From NCBI GenBank assembly GCA_934489015.1, contig CAKSSN010000023.1:1-41667 (forward strand): DNA of 41,667 bases. The letters are read 5' to 3'. Below, in pieces: positions 8,256 to 16,365 of this stretch. The notes under the pieces were generated by a model. It did not search any database, had not been told where the DNA came from, and worked only from the letters and a program-made list of their open reading frames with translations. The DNA is from an uncultured Clostridia bacterium (GTDB lineage Bacteria > Bacillota > Clostridia > UBA1381). Both the position numbers and the translations under genes were made by a program. Numbering within the stretch: position 1 is the first letter of the stretch; every line of letters starts with the position of its first letter.

Positions 8256-8585
8256 AATATTATCAGGAGAATTAAGGAGAATAAGCCCGGTGCGGACTGG
8301 AAAGAGGACGAGCTTTACAAAACCATACGAAAATATCAGCCGGAAGCTATTATTGTTAATAATACCGGACTTTCCGAGCGCGGAAAGGTGGGTAATCCGG
8401 AGATAGACTCCGTCACCTTTGAGCAGGGAAAGCCCACGCCTATGGACAGAACGGTAATGAGCAAATATCTTGCGTGCGAAATGTGCGAAACAATGAATGA
8501 CCATTGGGGCTGCGGCATGGGAGATTTGAATTCCTACGGGTCGAGCTTCTGCGTAAGAGTGGCTGAGGCTTCTGTTGAGGACTGA
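8256..8585 (+). pseudogene. GH29 alpha-L-fucosidase fragment
   Basis: An open frame without a start runs from 8256 to TGA at 8585 (about 109 residues). It carries ADWKEDELYKTIRKYQPEAI, IVNNTGLSERGKVGNPEID and SVTFEQGKP...EMCETMNDHWG, typical of a middle segment of short clostridial GH29 alpha-L-fucosidases. The N-terminal part of the barrel is absent. After GDLNS the expected continuation (YKSP...LLNIGP) is replaced by unrelated residues and a stop, suggesting a frameshift or deletion there too. Its 5' end abuts the AraC remnant, so one deletion or inversion probably joined both. Not expected to be active. Confidence 0.8.
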
Positions 8586-8601
8586 TGTAAAAAAAGAATA
8601 T

Positions 8602-8641
8602 ACTGCGGCTGAGGGCTTTTGCTTTCAGCCGTAATTTTTTT
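8602..8641 (+). terminator. Terminator downstream of the fucosidase remnant
   Basis: Stem CGGCTGA (8606-8612) with TCAGCCG (8625-8631), extended by flanking A/T pairs, followed by seven T. Confidence 0.75.
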
Positions 8642-8684
8642 GCGGCGAAAGCCTTTCATACAATAATTGTTTACATTTTAAACA

Positions 8685-8713
8685 TTGACAACGGCTTTTA
8701 TATATGATATAAT
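8685..8713 (+). promoter_or_regulatory. Promoter of the membrane protein-sigma factor pair
   Basis: TTGACA (8685-8690), 17-bp spacer, TATAAT (8708-8713); perfect consensus boxes, predicted start near 8720. Confidence 0.85.
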
Positions 8714-8752
8714 TAGCCGAAAAGCTTTAAGTTAAAGACGGTGAATTTAATT

Positions 8753-9418
8753 ATGGAAAAATACGGAACAATACCCCCGAAATTTACAAAGCAGTGGTGG
8801 AGCTATTTTTGGGACTATTATAAAATACACACGATTTCTATATGCGCGGCCGCCGTTTTAATCGGAACAACGGTTTACCAGTGCGCAACGCAGACGAAAT
8901 ACGACCTTTCCGTTTCGTATATCGGCACGCAGGATATAACGGAGGAGCAGGAGGCAAAGCTTTCGGAAATAATCAAGCCCGAAATTGACGAAATAACGGG
9001 TAACGATGAAATTGATATTGACTATATGACTTATCCCATTAACCCGAACAATACCGATAAATCCGCGAGCGAATACGAATATGCCATGCAGATGAAATAC
9101 ACGGCGGAGCTTCAGGCGGGAACGACCGACCTTTACATAATGTCGCGCGACAATGCGGAGTCGAACAAAACGTATGCCGACTGCTTTACGGATATTTCGG
9201 AGTTGACCGACAGCGCGGACGATGTTTTAACCGACGACGGCGGCAGGGCATATGCGGTTTCGCTCAAAAACAGCCGTGCTCTTAAAGAGGCGGGCATTGA
9301 TTCGTCCGATATGTATCTTTCGCTGCGGCTTCTTTATGAAATGAACGAGAAAAAGGACGAATACGTATTAAATCATGAAAATGCTCTTAAGGCGGCAGGG
9401 CTGCTGCTTGAGGAGTGA
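8753..9418 (+). CDS. Single-pass membrane protein of unknown function
   Basis: 221 residues from the ATG at 8753. A GTG at 8741 is in frame, but GACGGTGA sits at ribosome-binding distance from 8753. The N-terminal ~27 residues are basic and aromatic (FTKQWWSYFWDYYKIH). One membrane helix follows (about 28-45, ISICAAAVLIGTTVYQC), then an acidic mostly extracytoplasmic domain of about 175 residues rich in D/E/T with no motif I recognise. It is transcribed with the sigma-factor gene (8 bases between them). A membrane-anchored protein paired with an alternative sigma factor could act as its regulator, but nothing in the sequence resembles a known anti-sigma domain. Confidence 0.75.
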   Translation: MEKYGTIPPKFTKQWWSYFWDYYKIHTISICAAAVLIGTTVYQCATQTKYDLSVSYIGTQDITEEQEAKLSEIIKPEIDEITGNDEIDIDYMTYPINPNNTDKSASEYEYAMQMKYTAELQAGTTDLYIMSRDNAESNKTYADCFTDISELTDSADDVLTDDGGRAYAVSLKNSRALKEAGIDSSDMYLSLRLLYEMNEKKDEYVLNHENALKAAGLLLEE

Positions 9419-9426
9419 GGGTATTT

Positions 9427-10152
9427 ATGGAAAACAAATTTGACGAATATTCCGCGTTTAAGGAATATATGCGCACGCATGACGCGGCGCTGAAGGATAA
9501 AATAATTGAGCATTATATGTATATTGCGGAAATACTTTCAAAGCGTTTTGCCAACAAGGGCATAGAGTACGATGACATATATCAGGTGGCGTGTCTTGGG
9601 CTTGTCCTTGCGGCAGACAGGTTTGACCCGGATAAAAACGTGCGGTTTGCTTCATTTGCAACGCCGACAATCATGGGCGAAATTAAAAGGTATTTCCGAG
9701 ATAAAGGGTTTTTTATAAAAATTCCGCGAAAGCTTTACGAGGTTTTTCACAGAGCGGAGAAGCTCAGCCGTGCAATGAGTCCGGAGTGCAGAACGCCGGA
9801 GGAGCTTTCAAAGCTTATGAAAATTCCGGCGGAAATGATAAAAAAGGCGTATGACGCCGGCGATTTTTCTTTTATTCAGTCGCTTGAGCAGGAGGCATAT
9901 TCTGACGGTCAGCTTATGTATCTTGACACGGTGGGGGGCGACGATAAAAGCTTTATGATGATTGAAAACAAGGATTTTTTCGATTATTGCTTAAAATCGC
10001 TCGACGAAAAGGAACGCGAATTTATAAATCTCAGATTTTACAAGGAGTATACTCAAAAGCAAATTTCTGAGATTTGGAACGTGTCACAAATGCAGATTTC
10101 AAGATTTGAAAAGAAGCTTCTTTCAAAGCTTCGGGATCTGTATTTTAAATAG
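9427..10152 (+). CDS. SigB/SigF/SigG-type RNA polymerase sigma factor
   Basis: 241 residues from ATG 9427 (AGGAGTGAGGG upstream); a GTG at 9415 overlapping the previous stop is less likely. Region 2 is typical (DDIYQVACLGLVLAADRFDP, FASFATPTIMGEIKRYFRD). A region 3 segment follows (PEELSKLMKIPAEMIKKAY), and region 4 has a helix-turn-helix (LDEKEREFINLRFYKEYTQK, QISEIWNVSQMQISRFEKKL). The length and three-region layout match group 3 sigma factors of the sporulation/stress family. No spoIIAA/AB or rsbV/W-like partner-switch gene is adjacent, which is unusual. The only co-transcribed partner is the membrane protein upstream. Which genes it controls cannot be told from the window. Confidence 0.88.
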   Translation: MENKFDEYSAFKEYMRTHDAALKDKIIEHYMYIAEILSKRFANKGIEYDDIYQVACLGLVLAADRFDPDKNVRFASFATPTIMGEIKRYFRDKGFFIKIPRKLYEVFHRAEKLSRAMSPECRTPEELSKLMKIPAEMIKKAYDAGDFSFIQSLEQEAYSDGQLMYLDTVGGDDKSFMMIENKDFFDYCLKSLDEKEREFINLRFYKEYTQKQISEIWNVSQMQISRFEKKLLSKLRDLYFK

Positions 10153-10175
10153 GCTGCTGCTTTTTGCGGCGGCCT
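10151..10175 (+). other. Intergenic hairpin between the sigma factor and the glycosidase
   Basis: A ~10-bp stem with G-T pairs (10151-10160 with 10166-10175) and a TTTTT loop lies directly after the sigma-factor stop. No T-tract follows, so it is not a standard terminator; it may stabilise or attenuate the message. Confidence 0.4.
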
Positions 10176-10199
10176 AAATATAATAAAAGGGGTATAATA

Positions 10200-12086
10200 A
10201 TGGTAACACAGCAGTACAAAACGAGGGAAAAAACGGACTCGCTTTTTTTCGGCGGCAGATTTGACTATAATTCGGCGGTCGATGAGCTTATAAAGTTCGT
10301 TGAAAAAAATCAGCTTAAGGACAGAGAGCTTTGGCATATGATTGCCGAGCAGTTTGCTTCCTCGCCCGATGACGAGGACAACGGCTGGAGGGGCGAATAC
10401 TGGGGCAAGCTTATGCGCGGCGCGTGCATGACGTATAAATATACGCGCGATGAGGAGCTTTATGATTGTTTGGAGAGCTCGGCGCGTGAGCTGCTTTCCT
10501 ATCAGGACAGCTTGGGCAGATTTTCGACCTATTCGCCGGAAAAGGAATTTCACGGCTGGGATATGTGGTCGAGAAAATATGTTCTTTTGGGCTTTTTGCA
10601 TTTTATTGATATTTGCAAAAGCGAGGAGCTTAAGAAAGAAATAATCTCCGCCATGTGCCGCCATCTCGATTACATAATAAGCAAAATCGGCGCGGATAAG
10701 CTTTCGATTACGAAAACGTCGGAAATATGGCAGGGGATAAATTCGAGCTCGATTTTGGAGCCCGTTGTCAGAATGTACAATCTGACGGATAAAAAGGAAT
10801 ATCTTGATTTTGCCGCATACATAGTCGAAAACGGCGGCGCGGACGAGTGCAACATATTTAATCTTGCATATAAGGATAAGCTTGCGCCCTATCAGTATCC
10901 GGTAATTAAGGCATACGAGCTTATGTCGTGCTTTGAGGGGCTTTTGGAATATTACAGGGTGACAGGTATTGAAAAATGGCGCACAGCCTGCGAAAATTTC
11001 GCAAAAAAAATAATCAGCACCGAGATAACAATAATCGGCTGCGCCGGCTGCGAGCATGAGGTGTTTAACAATTCTTCTCTTATGCAGACGTATACGAAAT
11101 ATGACGGACTTATGCTCGAAACGTGCGTAACGGTTACGTGGATGAAGCTTTGCTTTCAGCTGCTTTGCCTGACGGGCGAGAGCGTTTATGCCGACTGCAT
11201 TGAACAGTCTGCATATAATGCGCTTTTCGGCGCGGTTAATACCGACGCGAGCAGGTGCACGGAGAAAACAACCTACGACAGAGATTATTACAGAGATGTT
11301 TATAACACGTATGCCGAAAAAAAGAAAGATATTAACGGCGGCGGTCAGTGCTTTGACAGCTACAGCCCTCTGCGCGCGAATATAAGGGGAAGAGCCGTCG
11401 GAGGCTTCAGGCCGATGTATGACAATAGTGCATACTGCGGCTGCTGCATTGCCATAGGCGCGGCAGGACTTGCGCTTGTTCCGCTTGCGAGCGTGACGGA
11501 GGACAGAAACGGATATATTTTCTCTCTTTACATAAACGGCAGTGCGGATATGAGCGGTGCGGAGTTTGAAATTAAAACCGATTACCCGGCATGCGGCAGA
11601 GTCGAAATAACCGTAAACCCGAAAAAAGAGCAGCAGTTTGCGGTAAGGCTCAGAATACCGTCATTTTCGCAAGATACGAAAATTTCTTTAAATTCCGATG
11701 AACTCCCGAATGTAAAGTGCGGCGAGTATTATATGATTTCAAAGCGGTGGGAAAAGGGCGACAAAATCGTGCTTGATTTCGATATGAATTTAAGACTTGT
11801 GCGCGGTATGGAAAACCCGGAAGATCCGCTCAGCAGCAAGCAGATAGCCGTTCTTTACGGTCCTGTTGTGCTTGCGCGTGAGGCGAGATTTGGGAGCGTC
11901 GGCGAGGTGCTTGACGTTCGCGGAGAAAGCGTTTCGGCAGAAAAAGCCGACACGATAAAATTTAAACATATGTGCGAATTTGACGTTACCGTAGACGGAA
12001 AAACGATTAAGATGGCGGATTACGCGTCATGCGGAAAAACGTGGGACGATAATTCAAGGCTTGAAGCGTGGATTATGACAAAATAG
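10200..12086 (+). CDS. GH127-type beta-L-arabinofuranosidase-like glycoside hydrolase
   Basis: 628 residues from ATG 10200 (AAAGGGG upstream); the frame extends to a TTG at 10164, which is less likely. It belongs to the DUF1680/GH127 (alpha/alpha)6-barrel family. The known zinc-thiolate active site of these enzymes is a Glu, a nearby Cys and a Cys-Cys pair; here E307-T-C309 (LETCVTV) and C415-C416 in YCGCCIAIG fit. A C-terminal beta-sandwich follows (about 440-628). There is no signal peptide, so it probably acts in the cytoplasm on imported arabinose- or related sugar-containing oligosaccharides. The exact substrate is uncertain because GH127/GH146 relatives differ. It follows the sigma factor by 47 bases and may be co-transcribed. 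No terminator is visible after it. Confidence 0.8.
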   Translation: MVTQQYKTREKTDSLFFGGRFDYNSAVDELIKFVEKNQLKDRELWHMIAEQFASSPDDEDNGWRGEYWGKLMRGACMTYKYTRDEELYDCLESSARELLSYQDSLGRFSTYSPEKEFHGWDMWSRKYVLLGFLHFIDICKSEELKKEIISAMCRHLDYIISKIGADKLSITKTSEIWQGINSSSILEPVVRMYNLTDKKEYLDFAAYIVENGGADECNIFNLAYKDKLAPYQYPVIKAYELMSCFEGLLEYYRVTGIEKWRTACENFAKKIISTEITIIGCAGCEHEVFNNSSLMQTYTKYDGLMLETCVTVTWMKLCFQLLCLTGESVYADCIEQSAYNALFGAVNTDASRCTEKTTYDRDYYRDVYNTYAEKKKDINGGGQCFDSYSPLRANIRGRAVGGFRPMYDNSAYCGCCIAIGAAGLALVPLASVTEDRNGYIFSLYINGSADMSGAEFEIKTDYPACGRVEITVNPKKEQQFAVRLRIPSFSQDTKISLNSDELPNVKCGEYYMISKRWEKGDKIVLDFDMNLRLVRGMENPEDPLSSKQIAVLYGPVVLAREARFGSVGEVLDVRGESVSAEKADTIKFKHMCEFDVTVDGKTIKMADYASCGKTWDDNSRLEAWIMTK

Positions 12087-12148
12087 TGCGTTTTTTGATG
12101 TATATTTTGTTTATTTGTTCAAAAAGCGCAAAATTTTCCGAAAAAGCC

Positions 12149-12177
12149 TTGACATAGTTGTTTTTGTGTGGTAGAAT
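12149..12177 (+). promoter_or_regulatory. Promoter of the exopolysaccharide operon
   Basis: TTGACA (12149-12154), 17-bp spacer, TAGAAT (12172-12177); predicted start near 12184, at the 5' edge of the riboswitch. Confidence 0.85.
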
Positions 12178-12185
12178 ATACTTGT

Positions 12186-12275
12186 ACAGTTAAAAGTGAA
12201 TATGTAGGTAAACCTGTTGAAAGACAGGGACACAAAGCTAAGTGTCTAAGGCTTTTTGCTATGATAGACTGGCCG
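12186..12275 (+). ncRNA. Cyclic-di-GMP class I (GEMM) riboswitch
   Basis: The leader shows the class I fold. P1 can form between CAGT (12187-12190) and ACTG (12268-12271). A P2 hairpin CCTGTT/GACAGG with a GAAA tetraloop spans 12213-12228. The conserved joining segment GGGACACAAAGC (12227-12238) follows; GACGCAAAGC is the usual form. A P3 arm (GTCTAAGGC ... GCTATGATAGAC, 12243-12269) contains the CTAAG/TATG-type tetraloop receptor expected to dock the GAAA loop. Promoter and a strong terminator flank it closely. It reads cyclic-di-GMP and controls the downstream exopolysaccharide operon. Whether the ligand turns the operon on or off cannot be settled by eye. Confidence 0.87.
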
Positions 12276-12313
12276 CAATAATTGATTTTCGATTTTTGCG
12301 GTCTTTTTGTTTG
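12271..12313 (+). terminator. Riboswitch expression-platform terminator
   Basis: Stem CCGCAA (12273-12278) with TTGCGG (12296-12301), extended inward by AATTGA/TCGATT and outward by two pairs, then TCTTTTTGTTT. Its 5' arm starts at the last base of the riboswitch P1 helix, so aptamer folding and termination can compete. Confidence 0.85.
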
Positions 12314-12576
12314 CCGGAAACGAGACGGAGAAGAACAAGCAGGGATAAACGAGCGGAGCAAACAAATTTGCAATCGGCGGGCAAGAGAGCCCCGCCAATA
12401 CATAGCAAACGAAATCAATGTATAAATTCTGCAAGGCAAACAAACTTGCTCTCTGCGGCAGATAATTTGCAGGCGGCAGCTGGGCAAAGAAGAACAGTCA
12501 GAAATAAACGGACAAGAGAGCCCCGCCCCTACACAACAAACGAAATTATTAAAAAGACACTGCGGAGGTGAAGGCT
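12314..12576 (+). other. Leader between riboswitch terminator and first exopolysaccharide gene
   Basis: No gene is seen. Two diverged copies of the ~77 bp intergenic unit occur (around 12375-12415 and 12508-12550), each with a GAGAGCCCCGCC core followed by TACA-AGCAAACGAAAT-like sequence. They are G+C-rich and could fold in the mRNA leader. 12087-12148 holds nothing recognisable. Confidence 0.6.
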
Positions 12577-14082
12577 TTGAGCGGAAACGGTCAGAAAATA
12601 AAACGCAATTTAATATCGGGAATAATTTATCAATTCGTTTTAATAGCCCTAAGCTTTCTTCTGCCAAGACTTTACCTTGAAAATTTCGGCTCGGCGGTAA
12701 ACGGCGTGCTGTCAACCATAAAGCAGATTTTTACATATATGTGCCTGCTTGAAGCCGGAGTGGGACTTGCGACAACTCAGGCGCTTTACAAAACAGCGGC
12801 GGAGCATGACAGAGAAAAAACAAGTGAAATTCTCTCCGCAACAAATATTTACTATCGGCGAACGGGCTTCATCTATTCGGCAATAGTTATTATAATAGCG
12901 GTTGTGTATTCGTTTTTTATTCCGACGGGAATAGAAAGCAGCGTGGTTTTTACTTTGATTATCCTCAATGCGCTGCCGTCGCTTTTCAGCTATTTTGTTC
13001 AGGCAAAATACCGACTTTTGATGGAGGTTGACGGCAGAAAATACGTAATTAACCACTCGGAAACTGCTTTGCAGCTCGCATCGAGCGTATGCAAAATACT
13101 CGTTCTCGTTCTGACCGACAGCCTTGTGCTTATTCAGCTTTCGTACTGCCTGCTTGCGCTTTTGCAGATGGCGTATTTATACATGTATGCGAAAAAGCAG
13201 TACAGCTGGCTAAATCTTAAAGCCGCTCCCGACTTTAAGGCGATTTCGCAGAAGGAAGCCGTGCTTGTTCATCAGATTTCGGGAATGGTTTTTAATAATA
13301 CCGATGTGATTTTGCTGTCCGTTATGTGCGACTTTAAGGTTGTAAGCGTTTATGCGATTTATAATATATTTTTCTCGCAGGTGCAGCAGTTTATAACAAA
13401 CATGATTTCGGGCTTCAGCTTTGCGCTCGGTCAGCTTTTTCACGGCGACAGGGAGCGCTTTGACAAGCTTTATAATATGTATGAAACGATTTATATAATG
13501 GCGGCGTTTATAATTTTCACGCTTATGGCGGTTTTTCTTCTGCCGCTTATTCAGATTTACACCGGCGGAATTAATGACGCGAACTATTCAAATGCGCCGT
13601 TGCTTTTCCTGTTTGTTGTGATGAATTTGCTTTCAAACGGAAAGCTGCCGTCAAACCATGTGCTTGAATATTCGGGGAAATTCCGCGAAACGCGCTCTCA
13701 TGCGATTTGGGAGATGATTATAAACATAGCCGTTTCCGTTTTCGCGATTAAATTGTGGGGAATTTGCGGAGCTATAATCGGCACGATTGCCGCGCTCGTC
13801 TTTCGCGGCAGCATAATGATTTACTATGCAAACAAAAAAGTTCTCGAAAGAAGCACGTTTAAAACATACAGGCTTTGGCTTATAAACGGAGCTGTTTTCG
13901 CTCTTATTATGGCGATATTTTTTGTGGACGGCTTCAGCGGCGTGAAATTTGCAAGGCTTGTTTTCTATGGCATTATAAATTCGTTGTGGATTGTCGGCGC
14001 ATTTGTCGGAGCAAATCTGATATTTTCGCGCAGCGCGTTTAAAACGCTTTTTGAGCTTATAAGAAAGAAGGAAAAAATTTGA
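12577..14082 (+). CDS. Wzx-type polysaccharide flippase
   Basis: 501 residues, about 12-14 predicted membrane helices; a MATE/MOP-superfamily polysaccharide exporter. It would flip undecaprenyl-linked repeat units across the membrane. The N-terminus (KRNLISGIIYQFVLIALSF, LPRLYLENFGSAVNGVL) matches bacterial O-antigen/teichoic flippases. TTG at 12577 is chosen because GGAGG (12564-12568) is 8 bases upstream; a GTG at 12568 overlaps that site. It is the first gene of the riboswitch-controlled operon, and its stop overlaps the next start. Confidence 0.88.
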   Translation: MSGNGQKIKRNLISGIIYQFVLIALSFLLPRLYLENFGSAVNGVLSTIKQIFTYMCLLEAGVGLATTQALYKTAAEHDREKTSEILSATNIYYRRTGFIYSAIVIIIAVVYSFFIPTGIESSVVFTLIILNALPSLFSYFVQAKYRLLMEVDGRKYVINHSETALQLASSVCKILVLVLTDSLVLIQLSYCLLALLQMAYLYMYAKKQYSWLNLKAAPDFKAISQKEAVLVHQISGMVFNNTDVILLSVMCDFKVVSVYAIYNIFFSQVQQFITNMISGFSFALGQLFHGDRERFDKLYNMYETIYIMAAFIIFTLMAVFLLPLIQIYTGGINDANYSNAPLLFLFVVMNLLSNGKLPSNHVLEYSGKFRETRSHAIWEMIINIAVSVFAIKLWGICGAIIGTIAALVFRGSIMIYYANKKVLERSTFKTYRLWLINGAVFALIMAIFFVDGFSGVKFARLVFYGIINSLWIVGAFVGANLIFSRSAFKTLFELIRKKEKI

Positions 14083-14810
14083 GTATTCCGAAAAAAATAC
14101 ATTACTGCTGGTTTGGCGGCGGCAAAATGCCGTCACTTGCCGAAAAATGCATTAAAAGCTGGCGAAAATACTGCCCCGATTTTGAAATAATAAGATGGGA
14201 TGAAAGCAATTTCGATTATAAATCGAACGCATATGCCAAAGAAGCGTATGAGGCAGGAAAATGGGCGTTTGTGAGCGACTATGTGCGGCTTAAAACGGTT
14301 TATGAGCAGGGCGGAATTTATCTTGACACCGATGTTGAGCTTATAAAGCCGATAGATGCGCTGCTTGAAAACAAGGGCTTTATGGGCTTTGACGAAAAGG
14401 GACTTATGTCAACGGGTCTGGGCTTCGGCGCGGAAGCGGGGTGCGCGGTTATCGGCGAAATTCTCGCAGACTATGAAAATCTTCATTTTAAAACAGACAG
14501 AGGCCTTGACCTCACTCCGTGTCCCGACAGAAATACGGCAGTTCTTGAAAGGCTCGGCATGGATATAAAAAATACAAATCAGACTTTTATGGGCGTCAGA
14601 TTTCTGCCGCAGGATTATCTTTGCCCGATGGACTATTACACCGGAAAAATAACGCTTACGGAAAACACATATTCAATTCACCGCTACTGCGCGTCGTGGA
14701 CATCTCCCGTAACAAAGCGCACAACGCGGATAAAGCGGATTATAGGTGTTAAAATGTACGATAAACTTTACGGAAAATTTCTTCACAAATTTAAATGGCT
14801 GGAGTGGTAA
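14079..14810 (+). CDS. GT32-type glycosyltransferase (DXD sugar-binding)
   Basis: 243 residues, family length. It starts IPKKIHYCWFGG, the usual N-terminus of Gly_transf_sug (GT32-like) capsule enzymes. It contains the metal/nucleotide-sugar motif D83-T-D85 in GGIYLDTDVEL and a late HRYCASW motif. It would add one sugar to the lipid-linked repeat unit on the cytoplasmic side; donor and acceptor are unknown. The TTG start overlaps the flippase stop (TTGA) and has AAGAAGGA upstream. Confidence 0.87.
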   Translation: MSIPKKIHYCWFGGGKMPSLAEKCIKSWRKYCPDFEIIRWDESNFDYKSNAYAKEAYEAGKWAFVSDYVRLKTVYEQGGIYLDTDVELIKPIDALLENKGFMGFDEKGLMSTGLGFGAEAGCAVIGEILADYENLHFKTDRGLDLTPCPDRNTAVLERLGMDIKNTNQTFMGVRFLPQDYLCPMDYYTGKITLTENTYSIHRYCASWTSPVTKRTTRIKRIIGVKMYDKLYGKFLHKFKWLEW

Positions 14811-14815
14811 AAAAT

Positions 14816-16360
14816 ATGCCTGAGAAAAAAATAAAGCAGTGGTATGCCCGTGTTTCGGAGCAGCTTAAAATATGCTTTTTCACCGCCGTGATAATAGGTT
14901 TTGCGGCGCATCTTTATAAAATAACAAACTGGCTTCCCAACTGGGATTCGCTCGTTTTCAGATACGACAATCAAAACATGGTTTCAATGGGAAGATGGTT
15001 TCTGCCCGTTATATGCACTCTAAGCTCGTTTTACGATTTGCCGCTTTTAAACGGAGTTTTGGCGATTGTTTTTCATGCGCTCGGCGCGTGCGTAATTTGC
15101 AGAATGTTTAATTTGAAGTCCGCTGTTTCGGCAGGTCTGACAGGTGCGCTCGCTGCGGCGTTTCCGACGGTTACGTCGGTTATGATGTATAACTACGTTG
15201 CGGACGGGTATGCGTTTTCGTTTTTGCTGATGTGCCTTGCGGCGTACTTTATGACAAAAGAAAGGCCGAATTATCCTTTGGCCGCGCTTTTTATAACGCT
15301 CGGCACGGCGATTTATCAGGCGTATATATCGGTCGCGGTCATGCTGCTTCTTCTTTACCTTATCGATAGCCTTTTATCTGCCGAAACGAGCGCGAAAGCC
15401 GCCACTCGAAAAAGCGTCGGCTTTTTGCTGACAGGCGCGGCAGGCATGGCGGTTTACTATGCGGTAATGCTGATTTTGCCGAAAATAATGCATATAGAGT
15501 TTCTCGACTATCAGGGTTTCAGCACGGCGGCTTCAATGCCCGGTATTGACATTGCGGGCTCGCTTTATGCGGTAAAGCATATATTTATTGATTACTTTTT
15601 TGACTTTTCCGCCGGAGTAAACTTATTTTCGGTGCTTAACATAGTTGTTTTGCTTTTGACGGTCATCTTTTATATTTTGCTTGCGGCTAAAGGCGGCGCG
15701 TTCGGGTCGGCAGGGAAAATAATTCTGCTTGCGCTTTTTGTCTGTCTTTTGCCGATAGGCGCGAATATACTCGTCTTTGCAAACAGCGGCATAGATTATC
15801 ATAATATTATGAAAATGGGGTATATCGTGTTTTATCTCTTTTTCATAATTTCATATGAAAGAGCCGATTTTCTCCGCGAAAAAATGCGGATAAAATGGAA
15901 GTGGGCTGTTTTGGCAACAAGCGCGGTGATGATTTTTAATAATATAATAATCGCAAACGTAAGCTACCATAAGCTTCAGATGGCTTTTGAAAAATCATAC
16001 GCGGAGCTTATAAGAATAACCGACAGAATTGAGCAGACGGACGGCGCATCAGACTGCGGCGAAATACTCGTAATCGGCGCGCTAGGCGGAAGCGAAGCAT
16101 ACAGCTCCGATTTGCCGCCCGATATGACGGGCACAACCGACGGCTTTATATTAAGAGCTGACGACGAGGTTGTGGGACAAAGCGTATTTTGCAGCGCAAT
16201 TAACGACTACTGCGCAAAGGACTATAAATTTTTATACGGTGAAAGAAAAAAAGAAATGCTTGCAAAAGATGAGGTTAGGGCTATGAAGGCATGGCCGGAC
16301 AAAAGCTCTGTTTTGGCGCTTGACGGCGTTGTTGTGCTTAAGCTCGGAGAGGAGAAGTGA
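14816..16360 (+). CDS. GtrII-like membrane glucosyltransferase
   Basis: 514 residues with about ten membrane helices; the N-terminal block DSLVFRYDNQNMVSMGRWFL is characteristic of Glucos_trans_II (GtrII-like) proteins. These transfer glucose from undecaprenyl-phosphate-glucose to a growing glycan on the outer side of the membrane. A soluble ~110-residue C-terminal tail follows (from about 405). ATG 14816 is preferred (GGAGTGG upstream) over ATG 14795, which lies inside the previous gene. A GtrB-like partner that would make the lipid-linked donor is encoded later in the same operon (30835-31767). Confidence 0.82.
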   Translation: MPEKKIKQWYARVSEQLKICFFTAVIIGFAAHLYKITNWLPNWDSLVFRYDNQNMVSMGRWFLPVICTLSSFYDLPLLNGVLAIVFHALGACVICRMFNLKSAVSAGLTGALAAAFPTVTSVMMYNYVADGYAFSFLLMCLAAYFMTKERPNYPLAALFITLGTAIYQAYISVAVMLLLLYLIDSLLSAETSAKAATRKSVGFLLTGAAGMAVYYAVMLILPKIMHIEFLDYQGFSTAASMPGIDIAGSLYAVKHIFIDYFFDFSAGVNLFSVLNIVVLLLTVIFYILLAAKGGAFGSAGKIILLALFVCLLPIGANILVFANSGIDYHNIMKMGYIVFYLFFIISYERADFLREKMRIKWKWAVLATSAVMIFNNIIIANVSYHKLQMAFEKSYAELIRITDRIEQTDGASDCGEILVIGALGGSEAYSSDLPPDMTGTTDGFILRADDEVVGQSVFCSAINDYCAKDYKFLYGERKKEMLAKDEVRAMKAWPDKSSVLALDGVVVLKLGEEK

Positions 16361-16365
16361 GAAAA

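Noticed and set aside
10151..10175. Terminator between the sigma factor and the GH127 gene
   Set aside because: The hairpin is real but is followed by AAATATAATAAAA rather than a T-run, so termination is not supported.
10053..11057. 334-codon minus-strand ORF over the sigma factor and GH127 genes
   Set aside because: Low-complexity shadow translation rich in Y/F/R, with no RBS or family motif; it lies antisense to two well-supported genes.
12119..12715. Minus-strand 198-codon ORF across the riboswitch and leader
   Set aside because: It covers a structured RNA, repeat units and the start of the flippase on the opposite strand; no RBS or motif.
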